From assembly GCA_003451675.1 (NCBI GenBank), contig DMCY01000111.1, positions 15,707 to 79,706 on the forward strand: DNA of 64,000 nucleotides. The letters run 5' to 3'. This stretch comes from Candidatus Atribacteria bacterium. GTDB lineage: Bacteria > Atribacterota > JS1 > SB-45 > 34-128. Below are positions 52,493-63,779 of the stretch, in pieces. Under the pieces are notes generated by a model, which was given only the letters and a program-made list of their open reading frames with translations, searched no databases and had not been told where the DNA came from. Both the position numbers and the translations under genes were made by a program. Within the stretch, counting starts at the first letter, position 1, and the number at the start of each line of letters is the position of its first letter.

Positions 52493-53459
52493 AATAATAA
52501 AAAACAGGTCGGAAATTGTATTTCTCTATGATATTAAGGATGCTAATCCTAATGGAGATCCTTTAGACGAAAACAAACCGCGTATAGATGAGGAAACAGC
52601 AATAAATATTGTAACTGATGTTCGACTAAAAAGAACCATTCGGGATTATTTATATAATTTTAAGGGAGAAGAAATATTTGTTCGAGAAATTGCGGACGAA
52701 AATGGAATAATTCAAGATGCCAAACAGAGAGCAAATAATTTTTTGGAGAAAGATGATTTAAAAGGGGATAGTTTTAATAAACAAAAAGAAGCTATTAAAA
52801 AAGCAATACTTAATAAATGTATAGATGTGCGCTTATTCGGGGCTACCATTCCTCTTGATATATCGGTAAAAGAAGGCAATAAAGTGAAAAATGTTACTGG
52901 TTCTATTACTTTGACTGGGCCAGTGCAATTTAGAATGGGTCGCTCTCTTCATAAAGTAGAATTAAAACATATTAAAGGAACTGGAGCTTTTGCTGGTGGC
53001 AAAGATAAAAGACAAAAGACTTTTAGAGAAGAAGATATTCTCCCTTATTCTTTAATTTCTTTTTATGGGATTATTAACGAAAATGCTGCTCAGCATACAC
53101 AACTAAGCGAAGATGATATTTCACTTTTGTTAGAAAGTATGTGGAATGGAACTAAGAATTTAATTTCTCGAAGTAAAGTCGGGCAGATGCCTCGCTTGCT
53201 TTTAAAAGTAAATTATAAAGAAGAAAATTATCATCTCGGAGATTTGGATAAACTGATTAAAATAAAAGATATTAAAAATATAGCAGAGGAAAAGATTCGT
53301 GATATTGGTGAAATAGAATTAGATACCAGTGAATTAGTAGAAATATTAAATAGCAATAAAGAAAAAATTGAAAGTGTTGACTTAAAAATTGAAGAGAGGG
53401 TTAAGATTAATTTAGAGAAATTAGATGCAACAATAAAAATAAATAACCTTGTCTTGTAA
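52485..53459 (+). CDS. cas7: Type I-B Cascade backbone protein Cas7
   Basis: A 324-residue Cas7 (Csh2/DevR-like RAMP) that binds along the crRNA spacer. IVFLYDIKDANPNGDPLDENKPRID near residue 10 is the characteristic early block. TDVRLKRTIRDYL near residue 45 and GSITLTGPVQFRMGRSLH near 142 follow. Start chosen at 52485 because GGAGG lies at 52472-52476. It overlaps cas8b by 8 bp. Multiple copies should assemble per complex. Confidence 0.94.
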   Translation: MSEIIKNRSEIVFLYDIKDANPNGDPLDENKPRIDEETAINIVTDVRLKRTIRDYLYNFKGEEIFVREIADENGIIQDAKQRANNFLEKDDLKGDSFNKQKEAIKKAILNKCIDVRLFGATIPLDISVKEGNKVKNVTGSITLTGPVQFRMGRSLHKVELKHIKGTGAFAGGKDKRQKTFREEDILPYSLISFYGIINENAAQHTQLSEDDISLLLESMWNGTKNLISRSKVGQMPRLLLKVNYKEENYHLGDLDKLIKIKDIKNIAEEKIRDIGEIELDTSELVEILNSNKEKIESVDLKIEERVKINLEKLDATIKINNLVL

Positions 53460-53481
53460 TGATAAAAAGGGGATTTAGAAA

Positions 53482-54234
53482 ATGGATAAAATGTTAGTTT
53501 TTAATGTATGGGGAGATTACGCCCATTTTAGAAGATTTTATACTACTACCTCTCCCCTTTCTTTTCCCATTCCTCCCCGAACCGCTTTGTGTGGTCTGAT
53601 AGGGGCAATAATTGGTTTAGAAAAAGAAGATAATGATTATTTAAAATATTTCTCTACCGAGTTCGCTAATATTGCTTTAAGATTACTTAACCCTATCAAA
53701 AAAACTGTAATTGCCGAAAATTTAATAAATACTAAAAATGCTCGTGGTCCGGGAATGAATTTAATTGTTAATAGGACTCAAATAAGATTCGAATTTTTAA
53801 AAAATCAAAAATACAGAATATATTTTTGCTATCCTGATAAAGAAGGTAATCTATATCAGAAGTTAAAGTATAATTTAACTAATCATAAAACGAAATATAC
53901 TCCCTGTTTAGGGTTAAGCGAAAATATTGCGAATTTTGAATTCGTAGGGGAGTTTGAAATTAAAAAACTTCCTCTTTCTGATGCTTATGTTCCTATTAAT
54001 ACAGTAATTCCTTCGCAGAAAATATCACCGGATAGTGGTATATATTTTGAACGAGAGGGAGAGTATTTTTCAATAAGAATTCCGGTTGAATTAAATGCTA
54101 AAAGGGTAGTCACTAAATATAGTGATATTATCTTTGATAGAAACGGAAGGCCGATAAGAACTAAATTAATAGAACCGTATACAATTATTAACTATCCAGA
54201 TGGAAGGAGTGAAAATATTGTCTTCATTGAGTAA
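53482..54234 (+). CDS. cas5: Type I-B Cascade protein Cas5
   Basis: A 250-residue Cas5 RAMP that holds the 5' handle of the crRNA. NVWGDYAHFRRFYTTTSPLSFPIPPRTALCGLIGAIIGLE from residue 8 is a near-consensus Cas5h/b N-terminus. Residues about 75-110 (GPGMNLIVNRTQIRFEFL) complete the fold. In type I-B this subunit is structural because Cas6 does the processing. Confidence 0.94.
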   Translation: MDKMLVFNVWGDYAHFRRFYTTTSPLSFPIPPRTALCGLIGAIIGLEKEDNDYLKYFSTEFANIALRLLNPIKKTVIAENLINTKNARGPGMNLIVNRTQIRFEFLKNQKYRIYFCYPDKEGNLYQKLKYNLTNHKTKYTPCLGLSENIANFEFVGEFEIKKLPLSDAYVPINTVIPSQKISPDSGIYFEREGEYFSIRIPVELNAKRVVTKYSDIIFDRNGRPIRTKLIEPYTIINYPDGRSENIVFIE

Positions 54235-56728
54235 AGTGTATTCTCATCCGGATAAATTATTGGTAGATCATTTACAAAAAGTAGGAGATTTATGTAGGCA
54301 AAATTTATCTCTTAAAAAATTAAATCTAGATGGTTATATTGATTTTAATATTCTTAAAGATATTTTTTATTTAGTTGGAGTGGCTCATGATTTTGGAAAA
54401 GCTACGACTTATTTTCAAGAATATTTAAAAGAAAAAAATGAGTCCAAAAAAATGGAGATGAAAAATAAGGTAGAGATTCATCACTCCCTTATTTCTGCTT
54501 TATTTACTTACTATGTGGTAAAGGAATATTTGTTAACCAAAGATTTATTATCTGGAAGATATTATCAGTATCTTCCTGTAATTAGTTTTTTAGTAGTCAA
54601 AAGGCATCATGGTAATTTAGATGATGCCTTAGACGAAGTTATTCTTGATTCCAGAGATGATAAAATTTTAGAGAAACAGGTTAATGCTGTTGATTTTAAA
54701 ATAATTAATAATATTTACAATAAGTTTTTTTCTAAAATTGATTTTAAATTTGATTATAATTTATTTCGAGACAATATTTTAAATGCTAAACCTATTTATA
54801 TTTATAACGAAATTGATAGATATGAAAAAAATTACATAAGAGATTTAAACCATCAAGAAAAAAAATTAATTACTTACTTTGATGAAGAAGACACACTTTT
54901 TTATTATTTTATAACTATGCTTTTATATTCTTTACTTTTGGATGCGGATAAAACCGATGCAGCTAATTTGCAAGAAATAAAAAGAATTAAAATAGATAAA
55001 GATATTGTTGATAATTATAAATTACATTTATTTAAGGATATTAATAAAAAGAAAAAAGAGATAAACAAAATTAGAAATGAAATTTATAACGAAACTATAA
55101 GCAGTTTGGGAAGATTAAACTTAGAAAAAGACAAAATATTATCTCTAAATGTCCCTACCGGTACAGGTAAAACTCTTGCTTCTTTATCTTTCGCTTTAAA
55201 ATTAAAGGCAAAAATAGAACAGGAAAAAAAATATAAACCAAGAATTATTTATTCTTTGCCCTATTTAAGTATTATTGATCAGAATTTTGCGATTTTCGAG
55301 GATGTCTTTAAATTTTCTTTAAAAGGGAAAACTTCCAATTCAAACTTATTATTAAAACATCATCATCTTTCAGATATAAATTATACAGCATCGAATATAG
55401 GGAAAGAAGAATTTGAGAATGTATCTCCAAAAGATATAGGTAAAGATTTATTATTAATTGAGGGCTGGAACTCGGAAGTTATTGTTACTACTTTTTTCCA
55501 ATTTTTTTATAGTCTAATCTCTAATAGAAATAAATCTATTCGGAAATTTCATAATATAGTAAATAGTATTGTTATCTTAGATGAAATTCAAGCAATCCCT
55601 CATTGCTATTGGTTGTTGTTAAATAAAATAATTCATTTCTTAGCTGAAAAATTTAATATATATTTTATCTTAGTAACCGCAACCCAACCTTTACTTTTTG
55701 ACGAGAAAGAAAAAGAAATAAAACCTTTAATAAAAGATAAGGAAAAATATTTTAAAGCCTTAAATAGGGTTAATTTGGAATACAATCCAGAGCCACTCTC
55801 ATTAAATGATTTTCAAGAAATATTAGAAGAAAATCTATGCAATAACCCAAATAAAGATTTTTTAATTGTTTTGAATACTATAAATTCTTCCCTCGAAATA
55901 TATAACTTTATTTGCCAATTAGAATTAGAAGATACTGAAATATATTACCTTTCTACCAATGTAATTCCCAAAGAAAGATTAAGAAGAATTAAGAAAAGCA
56001 GAGAAAAAACTAAAAAGCGAAAAATTATAATTAGCACTCAATTAATTGAAGCCGGGGTGGATTTGGATGTAGATATTGTCTATCGTGATTTTGCTCCCCT
56101 TGATTCGATTAATCAGGTGGCAGGAAGGTGTAACCGAAATTTTAGTCAAAATAAGGGATTAATAAAATTATTTATCCTAAAAGAAGAAGAGAAAAAGAAA
56201 GAATATTATCGCTATATCTATGATAGTTTTATTATTTCTAAAACTAAAGATGTTTTAAGAGAAGCAAGCAAAAAACAAATAGAAGAAAAAGATTTTTTAT
56301 CTTTAAATAATTTATATTTTGACAAGGTAAACCAAGGCAAAGCAGATGACAAAGCTAAAGAAATTTTAGAAGAAGTTAAAAAATTAAATTTTGGGGAGTT
56401 AAACAAATTTAAACTTATTAAAGATACTTATAAAAAGATAGATATTTTTGTAGAAGTAGATAAAAAAGGCAAGGAAATATATCAAAAATATAAGGACTTA
56501 TATTTAATAAAAGATTTATTTAAACGTAAGAATGAATTCTTAAAGATTAAAAAGAATTTTTATGATTATGTTATCTCTGTCCCTTATAATTATGCTGCCG
56601 ATTTTGTTACCGAGGATAAAGGTATGGGACATATTTCTCTGGAAGAGATAAAGCAAAATAATTATTATGACCCAGAGACTGGTTTTAAAAGAGAAGAAAA
56701 ATCAGGGGGAGGGACATTAATTTACTAA
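54218..56728 (+). CDS. cas3: CRISPR nuclease-helicase Cas3
   Basis: An effector of about 836 residues. The N-terminal HD nuclease has HLQKVGDLC, VAHDFGKATTYFQ near residue 55, IHHSLISALF near 88 and KRHHGNL near 128. The helicase has Walker A NVPTGTGKT near 310, LDEIQAIPH near 455 (DExH box written DEIQ), and motif VI in NQVAGRCNR near 626. I prefer the TTG at 54218 because GGAAGGAG lies eight bases before it; ATG at 54200 is the alternative. It degrades target DNA once Cascade has bound. Confidence 0.94.
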   Translation: MSSLSKVYSHPDKLLVDHLQKVGDLCRQNLSLKKLNLDGYIDFNILKDIFYLVGVAHDFGKATTYFQEYLKEKNESKKMEMKNKVEIHHSLISALFTYYVVKEYLLTKDLLSGRYYQYLPVISFLVVKRHHGNLDDALDEVILDSRDDKILEKQVNAVDFKIINNIYNKFFSKIDFKFDYNLFRDNILNAKPIYIYNEIDRYEKNYIRDLNHQEKKLITYFDEEDTLFYYFITMLLYSLLLDADKTDAANLQEIKRIKIDKDIVDNYKLHLFKDINKKKKEINKIRNEIYNETISSLGRLNLEKDKILSLNVPTGTGKTLASLSFALKLKAKIEQEKKYKPRIIYSLPYLSIIDQNFAIFEDVFKFSLKGKTSNSNLLLKHHHLSDINYTASNIGKEEFENVSPKDIGKDLLLIEGWNSEVIVTTFFQFFYSLISNRNKSIRKFHNIVNSIVILDEIQAIPHCYWLLLNKIIHFLAEKFNIYFILVTATQPLLFDEKEKEIKPLIKDKEKYFKALNRVNLEYNPEPLSLNDFQEILEENLCNNPNKDFLIVLNTINSSLEIYNFICQLELEDTEIYYLSTNVIPKERLRRIKKSREKTKKRKIIISTQLIEAGVDLDVDIVYRDFAPLDSINQVAGRCNRNFSQNKGLIKLFILKEEEKKKEYYRYIYDSFIISKTKDVLREASKKQIEEKDFLSLNNLYFDKVNQGKADDKAKEILEEVKKLNFGELNKFKLIKDTYKKIDIFVEVDKKGKEIYQKYKDLYLIKDLFKRKNEFLKIKKNFYDYVISVPYNYAADFVTEDKGMGHISLEEIKQNNYYDPETGFKREEKSGGGTLIY

Positions 56729-56740
56729 ATGGGTGTTAAG

Positions 56741-57397
56741 ATGAAAGTAAAAACGATGTTATTAAAAATGGAATCTGACCAACCGATAAAAGAAGATTCG
56801 GCTAAATTACGGGGATTTTTTGCCCGTAAATTTAATGGCTATCTGTTATTGCATAATCATTTAGGCAATAATAAATTTCTTTATCAGTATCCTCGAATAC
56901 AATACAAAACTGTCAATCATGCAAAGATGATTTTAGGACTGGTTGAAGGTGTAGATGTATTGCAAAGTATCTATAATCAATATGATCAAATAGTATTAGA
57001 CGGACATGCTTATCAAATATTTAGTAAAGAAATTTCTCTAAAGATGGAAGATTTTGGAATTGCTTCTGAAAATATAAAATACAAGTTTCTTACTCCCTGG
57101 TTTGCTTTGAATGAAGAAAATTATCAGAGATATAAAAATTATAATTATGCTGAACGAACTGACCAATTAAAAAGTATTTTAATTCGTAATATCATGGCCA
57201 TATCTAAAACTTTCCAGTATTTTATTGACTCTAAAATAATAGTAAATACCAAATTAAAAGAAACTTCAATAAAATTTAAAGGGAAAGATGTGATAGGTTT
57301 TTTGGGCACTTTCCAGGTAAATTTTAACCTTCCTGATTATATCGGCCTGGGCAAATCAGTCTCACGAGGATTTGGCACAATTAAAAAAAATAATTAA
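56741..57397 (+). CDS. cas6: CRISPR RNA endonuclease Cas6
   Basis: A RAMP nuclease of about 218 residues that cuts the repeat RNA. The C-terminal glycine-rich loop is GLGKSVSRGFGTIKKN. A His in LLLHNHLGNNKF near residue 35 is a candidate catalytic residue, together with KYKFLTPWFALNEENYQRY near 115. I take the ATG at 56741; one at 56729, adjoining the cas3 stop, is also possible. Confidence 0.88.
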   Translation: MKVKTMLLKMESDQPIKEDSAKLRGFFARKFNGYLLLHNHLGNNKFLYQYPRIQYKTVNHAKMILGLVEGVDVLQSIYNQYDQIVLDGHAYQIFSKEISLKMEDFGIASENIKYKFLTPWFALNEENYQRYKNYNYAERTDQLKSILIRNIMAISKTFQYFIDSKIIVNTKLKETSIKFKGKDVIGFLGTFQVNFNLPDYIGLGKSVSRGFGTIKKNN

Positions 57398-57409
57398 AAA
57401 GGGTAAATT

Positions 57410-58686
<1,277 letters not shown>

Positions 58687-58698
58687 AGGTTCAATAAA

Positions 58699-59298
58699 AT
58701 GGAGGAGATTGTAAAAGAGGGGGTTTATATTACTCCTTCAGAGGTAATAGAATATTTATATTGTCCGAGATTTATATATTTTATGAATTGCCTTTCTATC
58801 CCTCAACACGAAGAACAAAGATATAAAGTATTAGCTGGAAGAGAAATTCATGAAAAGAAAGCTAAAATAAATAAAGATTATTTAAGAAAAAAATTAAATT
58901 GCAATAAAAGAGAAATAAATGTTTATTTAGCTTCTGATAAAAACCATTTAAAAGGGATTATTGATGAAGTTTTATTTTTAAAAGACGGAACTGCTGCTCC
59001 ACTTGATTATAAATTTGCAGAATACAAGGAAAGATTATTTCGTACTCATAAGGTCCAATCAACTCTCTATGCTATTTTGATTAAAGAAAATTATCAAGTG
59101 GGAGTAAATCGAGGCTATATCTGTTATACAAGAAGCAAAAATATAATTAAAACAATAGATTTTAAAGAAAGTAATTTTAGAATAGCAGTAGAAATAATTG
59201 ATAAAGTATTAAAGATAATTCAGGCTGGCTATTACCCTAATAGTACCAAATATTCCTCTAAATGTATTGATTGTTGTTACAAAAATATTTGCGTTTAA
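58699..59298 (+). CDS. cas4: CRISPR exonuclease Cas4
   Basis: A 199-residue RecB-like nuclease that trims prespacers and helps choose the PAM. EYLYCPRFIYFMNCL near residue 20 holds the first Cys ligand. LKGIIDEVLFLKDGTAAPLDYKFAEYK near residue 88 contains the nuclease Asp and Asp-x-Lys motif. CIDCCYKNICV near residue 190 supplies the remaining Cys for the iron-sulfur cluster. Last cas gene; the CRISPR leader follows. Confidence 0.94.
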   Translation: MEEIVKEGVYITPSEVIEYLYCPRFIYFMNCLSIPQHEEQRYKVLAGREIHEKKAKINKDYLRKKLNCNKREINVYLASDKNHLKGIIDEVLFLKDGTAAPLDYKFAEYKERLFRTHKVQSTLYAILIKENYQVGVNRGYICYTRSKNIIKTIDFKESNFRIAVEIIDKVLKIIQAGYYPNSTKYSSKCIDCCYKNICV

Positions 59299-59469
59299 GA
59301 AGGCAAAACAATGAAAGTCCTATATGATAAGAGTTTGCAACTACAAAAAGTATGTAAAGAGTCTCAAAAAATAATCTATTTTAAAGAAAAATTTATTAAA
59401 ATATGCAAATATAACTATAGTAAATATTCAGGAAGTTGTTGTATTAATTAGCTTTTAAGATATGAACTG
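59299..59469 (+). promoter_or_regulatory. CRISPR leader
   Basis: A 171-bp AT-rich stretch between cas4 and the first repeat. The repeat orientation (3' end GAAAC) and the Cas genes at this end place the leader here, so transcription should run left to right. A 46-codon frame from 59310 lies inside but has no recognisable product and is probably not a gene. Confidence 0.7.
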
Positions 59470-62400
59470 GTTGAAGAGGAACATCCATTAAAACAAGGAT
59501 TGAAACGATTTACGGGAATAAGCGGAGGGCTAACGGTAATGTTGAAGAGGAACATCCATTAAAACAAGGATTGAAACTTCCTCCTCATCAAATAATATTA
59601 TTTTGCCTTTTAGGGTTGAAGAGGAACATCCATTAAAACAAGGATTGAAACAAGGAGAGAAAGCAATGAAAAAAAGAATAGTGAAAATTTGAAGAGGAAC
59701 ATCCATTAAAACAAGGATTGAAACTATCAATTAAATGAAAGACAAGAAAAGGTATTCTCGTTGAAGAGGAACATCCATTAAAACAAGGATTGAAACAAGA
59801 CCTTCCTTTCGAGTCCATTCTCCACCTGCTCCTGTTGAAGAGGAACATCCATTAAAACAAGGATTGAAACTTAATATTATTAATATTAGTATTGGAGGAT
59901 TCTGGGTTGAAGAGGAACATCCATTAAAACAAGGATTGAAACCATCCTTGACAATCGCTTTTTGTGCATATTCCTTTATGTTGAAGAGGAACATCCATTA
60001 AAACAAGGATTGAAACTTTAAAGAGCGAGGCGATTTGGCAGCACAGGCAGAGTTGAAGAGGAACATCCATTAAAACAAGGATTGAAACATTTCTATTTGA
60101 ATACTTTCGCTTTCCAGGTTGTGTTGAAGAGGAACATCCATTAAAACAAGGATTGAAACATTGCAATAGTAAAGTCTCCCCAAGAATTTTCACCTGTTGA
60201 AGAGGAACATCCATTAAAACAAGGATTGAAACAGGCTCTAAAGGTTGAGGCCGAAGAACACGCAGGGGGTTGAAGAGGAACATCCATTAAAACAAGGATT
60301 GAAACCTATCACTGTAACAGGAGCAGCTTTGGGAGATTTTGGTTGAAGAGGAACATCCATTAAAACAAGGATTGAAACAGAGTGCTTTGATTAACGTATT
60401 AACCCATCAGAGTTGAAGAGGAACATCCATTAAAACAAGGATTGAAACCGGATATTCTTTTCAAGCTCATCATTATCCATAAAGTTGAAGAGGAACATCC
60501 ATTAAAACAAGGATTGAAACAAATATTCTCTTGCTTCCTCAACAAATAACTTGCACCGTTGAAGAGGAACATCCATTAAAACAAGGATTGAAACATAATT
60601 CTAAATCTTTTTCTGTTATTACTTCTTGTTTGTTGAAGAGGAACATCCATTAAAACAAGGATTGAAACATTGGGCTTTCAATAAGGCTAAATTGGGATAA
60701 TAGTGTTGAAGAGGAACATCCATTAAAACAAGGATTGAAACTTAATTAGTGAACATTAGCATATTAGTGAACATTATTGTTGAAGAGGAACATCCATTAA
60801 AACAAGGATTGAAACTATTTATTTTTTGGATTGCCACTTTTCTTGTCCGTGTTGAAGAGGAACATCCATTAAAACAAGGATTGAAACATAATGGGGGTGT
60901 AAGGTATCGATAGCTTCTCCACGAGTTGAAGAGGAACATCCATTAAAACAAGGATTGAAACATATCTTGTCACCTACTCCAAAATTAAGACCTAAAGTGT
61001 TGAAGAGGAACATCCATTAAAACAAGGATTGAAACAGTTTCCTGATAAGTGAATTGGCCTTCATATCAAGGTTGAAGAGGAACATCCATTAAAACAAGGA
61101 TTGAAACTTAACACCCGTTGGAGCAGGCGGGATATTTATGGCGTTGAAGAGGAACATCCATTAAAACAAGGATTGAAACCAAAGAAGTCGGATGTTTGAC
61201 TGATTAGAAATAACGTTGAAGAGGAACATCCATTAAAACAAGGATTGAAACGTGAAATATTATTCTCAATTCAAGGGTAGAAAAGGTTGAAGAGGAACAT
61301 CCATTAAAACAAGGATTGAAACTTTGATTCTTGAAAAGCCTCGTGTCTGGAATACTTGTTGAAGAGGAACATCCATTAAAACAAGGATTGAAACCTAATG
61401 TATCTGGTCGGTTAGGATAGTATTCGAGTAGTTGAAGAGGAACATCCATTAAAACAAGGATTGAAACTAGATATGTTGCTAATAGCAGAGTTACAATCTA
61501 TCCTGTTGAAGAGGAACATCCATTAAAACAAGGATTGAAACAGTGTTTCAGTGCCATCAGCGTCTAAGGTAATACAATTGTTGAAGAGGAACATCCATTA
61601 AAACAAGGATTGAAACGCAAGATACGTATTAGAACAGGTCAAAGAAGGTAAAAGTTGAAGAGGAACATCCATTAAAACAAGGATTGAAACTTGATAAAGA
61701 TTTTGATTACAAAATGGAGGAAATTAGTTGAAGAGGAACATCCATTAAAACAAGGATTGAAACACCAATTGTTCTTCGGTATATCCGCGTGTTTTCGCTG
61801 TTGAAGAGGAACATCCATTAAAACAAGGATTGAAACACTTTTTCAAATACTCTAAATTATCCATTTTTCTTGTTGAAGAGGAACATCCATTAAAACAAGG
61901 ATTGAAACTATGGTTATCTCGGAGCATTTAGCCGTGATAGCCGGGTTGAAGAGGAACATCCATTAAAACAAGGATTGAAACTTATTCTTGTATTTATAAA
62001 AATGGTGTTAAGATTTGTTGAAGAGGAACATCCATTAAAACAAGGATTGAAACACAACCCAACCCCCGTAACCAATCCAGGCAATATCATGTTGAAGAGG
62101 AACATCCATTAAAACAAGGATTGAAACACAAATGGTCTATCATTATTAGAAAATCCTCTAAATCTGTTGAAGAGGAACATCCATTAAAACAAGGATTGAA
62201 ACCCACCTCGGACCGGGAAAAGCTATCTTACCTCGCTTTGTTGAAGAGGAACATCCATTAAAACAAGGATTGAAACTGCTAAATGCGACTACTAAGGTCT
62301 TATCTTTAGGGGTTGAAGAGGAACATCCATTAAAACAAGGATTGAAACTGTAGAATATGCCGATACTTTAGCAAATAAAAAACTGTTGAAGAGGAACATC

Positions 62401-63075
62401 CATTAAAACAAGGATTGAAACTTACCTTTGTTTTCGTCAGTATGTTCTACATTGTCGGTTGAAGAGGAACATCCATTAAAACAAGGATTGAAACAAAATT
62501 ATTATGATAAAAACAAAGAAGAAAGGAAGTTGAAGAGGAACATCCATTAAAACAAGGATTGAAACTACTCCTCTGGCGGTGGGCAAATCCCACTTTCGCA
62601 CGTTGAAGAGGAACATCCATTAAAACAAGGATTGAAACTCTTATTAGTATCCAGCATGACTGGTTATGCTTATTGTTGAAGAGGAACATCCATTAAAACA
62701 AGGATTGAAACGTCATGCCGGTTTCAAGGTAATCATTAATCTTTTTAGTTGAAGAGGAACATCCATTAAAACAAGGATTGAAACTTAAGTAAGTGCCATC
62801 AATAGGAGCAGTAAAAGTGGTTGAAGAGGAACATCCATTAAAACAAGGATTGAAACTGATAGGTTATCCTATAATTACTCGATACAATTCTGTTGAAGAG
62901 GAACATCCATTAAAACAAGGATTGAAACTATATGAAATCATCCATTAAAACTTTTTTCCCATCGTTGAAGAGGAACATCCATTAAAACAAGGATTGAAAC
63001 GATAATTCCACTTCCCAGGTATAAGGAGTCTCTAAAGTGTTGAAGAGGAACATCCATTAAAACAAGGATTGAAAC
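59470..63075 (+). CRISPR. Type I-B CRISPR array, 50 repeats and 49 spacers
   Basis: The 37-nt repeat begins GTTGAAGAGG and ends GGATTGAAAC. I counted 50 copies from 59470-59506 to 63039-63075. Nearly all are identical; repeat 4 (59688-59724) has T for the first G. Spacers are 33-38 nt. The final repeat shows no decay. Translated minus-strand frames repeat the same 13-residue pattern and are artefacts of the array. The 3' GAAAC end fits type I-B repeats cut by Cas6. Confidence 0.99.
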
Positions 63076-63117
63076 CCGAATGTTGGCTTGCAAGACCTGA
63101 CCCCTACTGCCGATATT
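63076..63117. repeat. RAYT/MITE end sequence at the distal edge of the CRISPR array
   Basis: TTGCAAGACCTGACCCC (about 63088-63104) matches the inverted end of the element at 8849-9086. It sits within 30 bp of the last repeat. Only one end is present, so the insertion is truncated or part of a larger lost element. Confidence 0.6.
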
Positions 63118-63552
63118 TTATTTTAAGGCTATCTTCACTGGCGTTGGATTAGCAATATTATCACTTACCGGACACCTGGATTCTATAGCCTCCAACCATT
63201 TTTCTAGTATTTCCCGATTAGCATCAGTATCAGGCTTTATATTAACTCTTATCTCCTTATACCCTGCTCTTTCTTCTGTTGTCTGTCCGGAGAATTTAGC
63301 AGGGTTTAGATCACCTTCCATCTCGAATTCAATTCCTCTGAGTGTGAAACCCATCTCTTTGGCAACAATGTGACCCACAACATTTAAACATCCAGAAAGT
63401 GCAGCCAGTACATACTCTACCGGATTGGCACCATCATTGGTTCCTCCGAGATTTTCCGGTTCATCAATAATAATCTTAAATCCCCTTGCTTCAACAACTG
63501 TCTTTGTTGGATTTTCACTACAGGCCTTAGCTGCAAATTTTAATACTGACAT
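63118..63552 (-). CDS. OsmC-family peroxide/thiol-reactive protein
   Basis: A 144-residue member of the OsmC/Ohr-like superfamily. The two active Cys lie in LAALSGCLNVVGH near residue 55 and ESRCPVSDNI near 129, as in peroxidatic OsmC proteins. A Glu/Arg-rich middle is typical. It probably protects against organic peroxides or binds reactive small molecules. It faces the CRISPR array with its own ribosome site (GGAGTG) near 63564. Length and motifs are normal. Confidence 0.9.
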   Translation of the reverse strand: MSVLKFAAKACSENPTKTVVEARGFKIIIDEPENLGGTNDGANPVEYVLAALSGCLNVVGHIVAKEMGFTLRGIEFEMEGDLNPAKFSGQTTEERAGYKEIRVNIKPDTDANREILEKWLEAIESRCPVSDNIANPTPVKIALK

Positions 63553-63568
63553 AGCCCAATCACTCCTT

Positions 63569-63778
63569 TCATTTTATGTATTTATTTTTATATATATTTA
63601 TTATTTCTGTCCGGCGACTGTAATGGCGTGAACGTAACGCCCCGCGAAGCTGATCCAGCAGTTTCAGTTTCTCGCCGACGGCCGAAGAACGGGCTTGGCC
63701 TCTTCCGTTCAGGCCCCGAACATATGTGACAGCGCGTTCGTCTTCCATGAGTTTCCAAAATTGGATTATAGCACCCAT
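63569..63778 (-). pseudogene. N-terminal fragment of an integron-integrase-like tyrosine recombinase
   Basis: A minus-strand frame contains GEKLKLLDQLRGALRSRHYSRRTE, which matches the SAM-like DNA-binding start of integron and related tyrosine integrases (LLDQVRxxIRxxHYSxRTE). It then runs into unrelated AT-rich sequence and stops, so the catalytic domain is missing. The segment (about 63609-63775) is much richer in G and C than its surroundings, which suggests recent transfer. Confidence 0.65.
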
Positions 63779-63779
63779 T

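Noticed and set aside
59310..59450. 46-codon frame in the CRISPR leader
   Set aside because: The position in the leader, low complexity and lack of homology argue for regulatory DNA, not a gene.
59530..62689. Minus-strand reading frames through the CRISPR array with a repeating Cys-rich 13-residue pattern
   Set aside because: They are translations of the 37-nt repeat and spacers, and have no ribosome sites or protein-like divergence.
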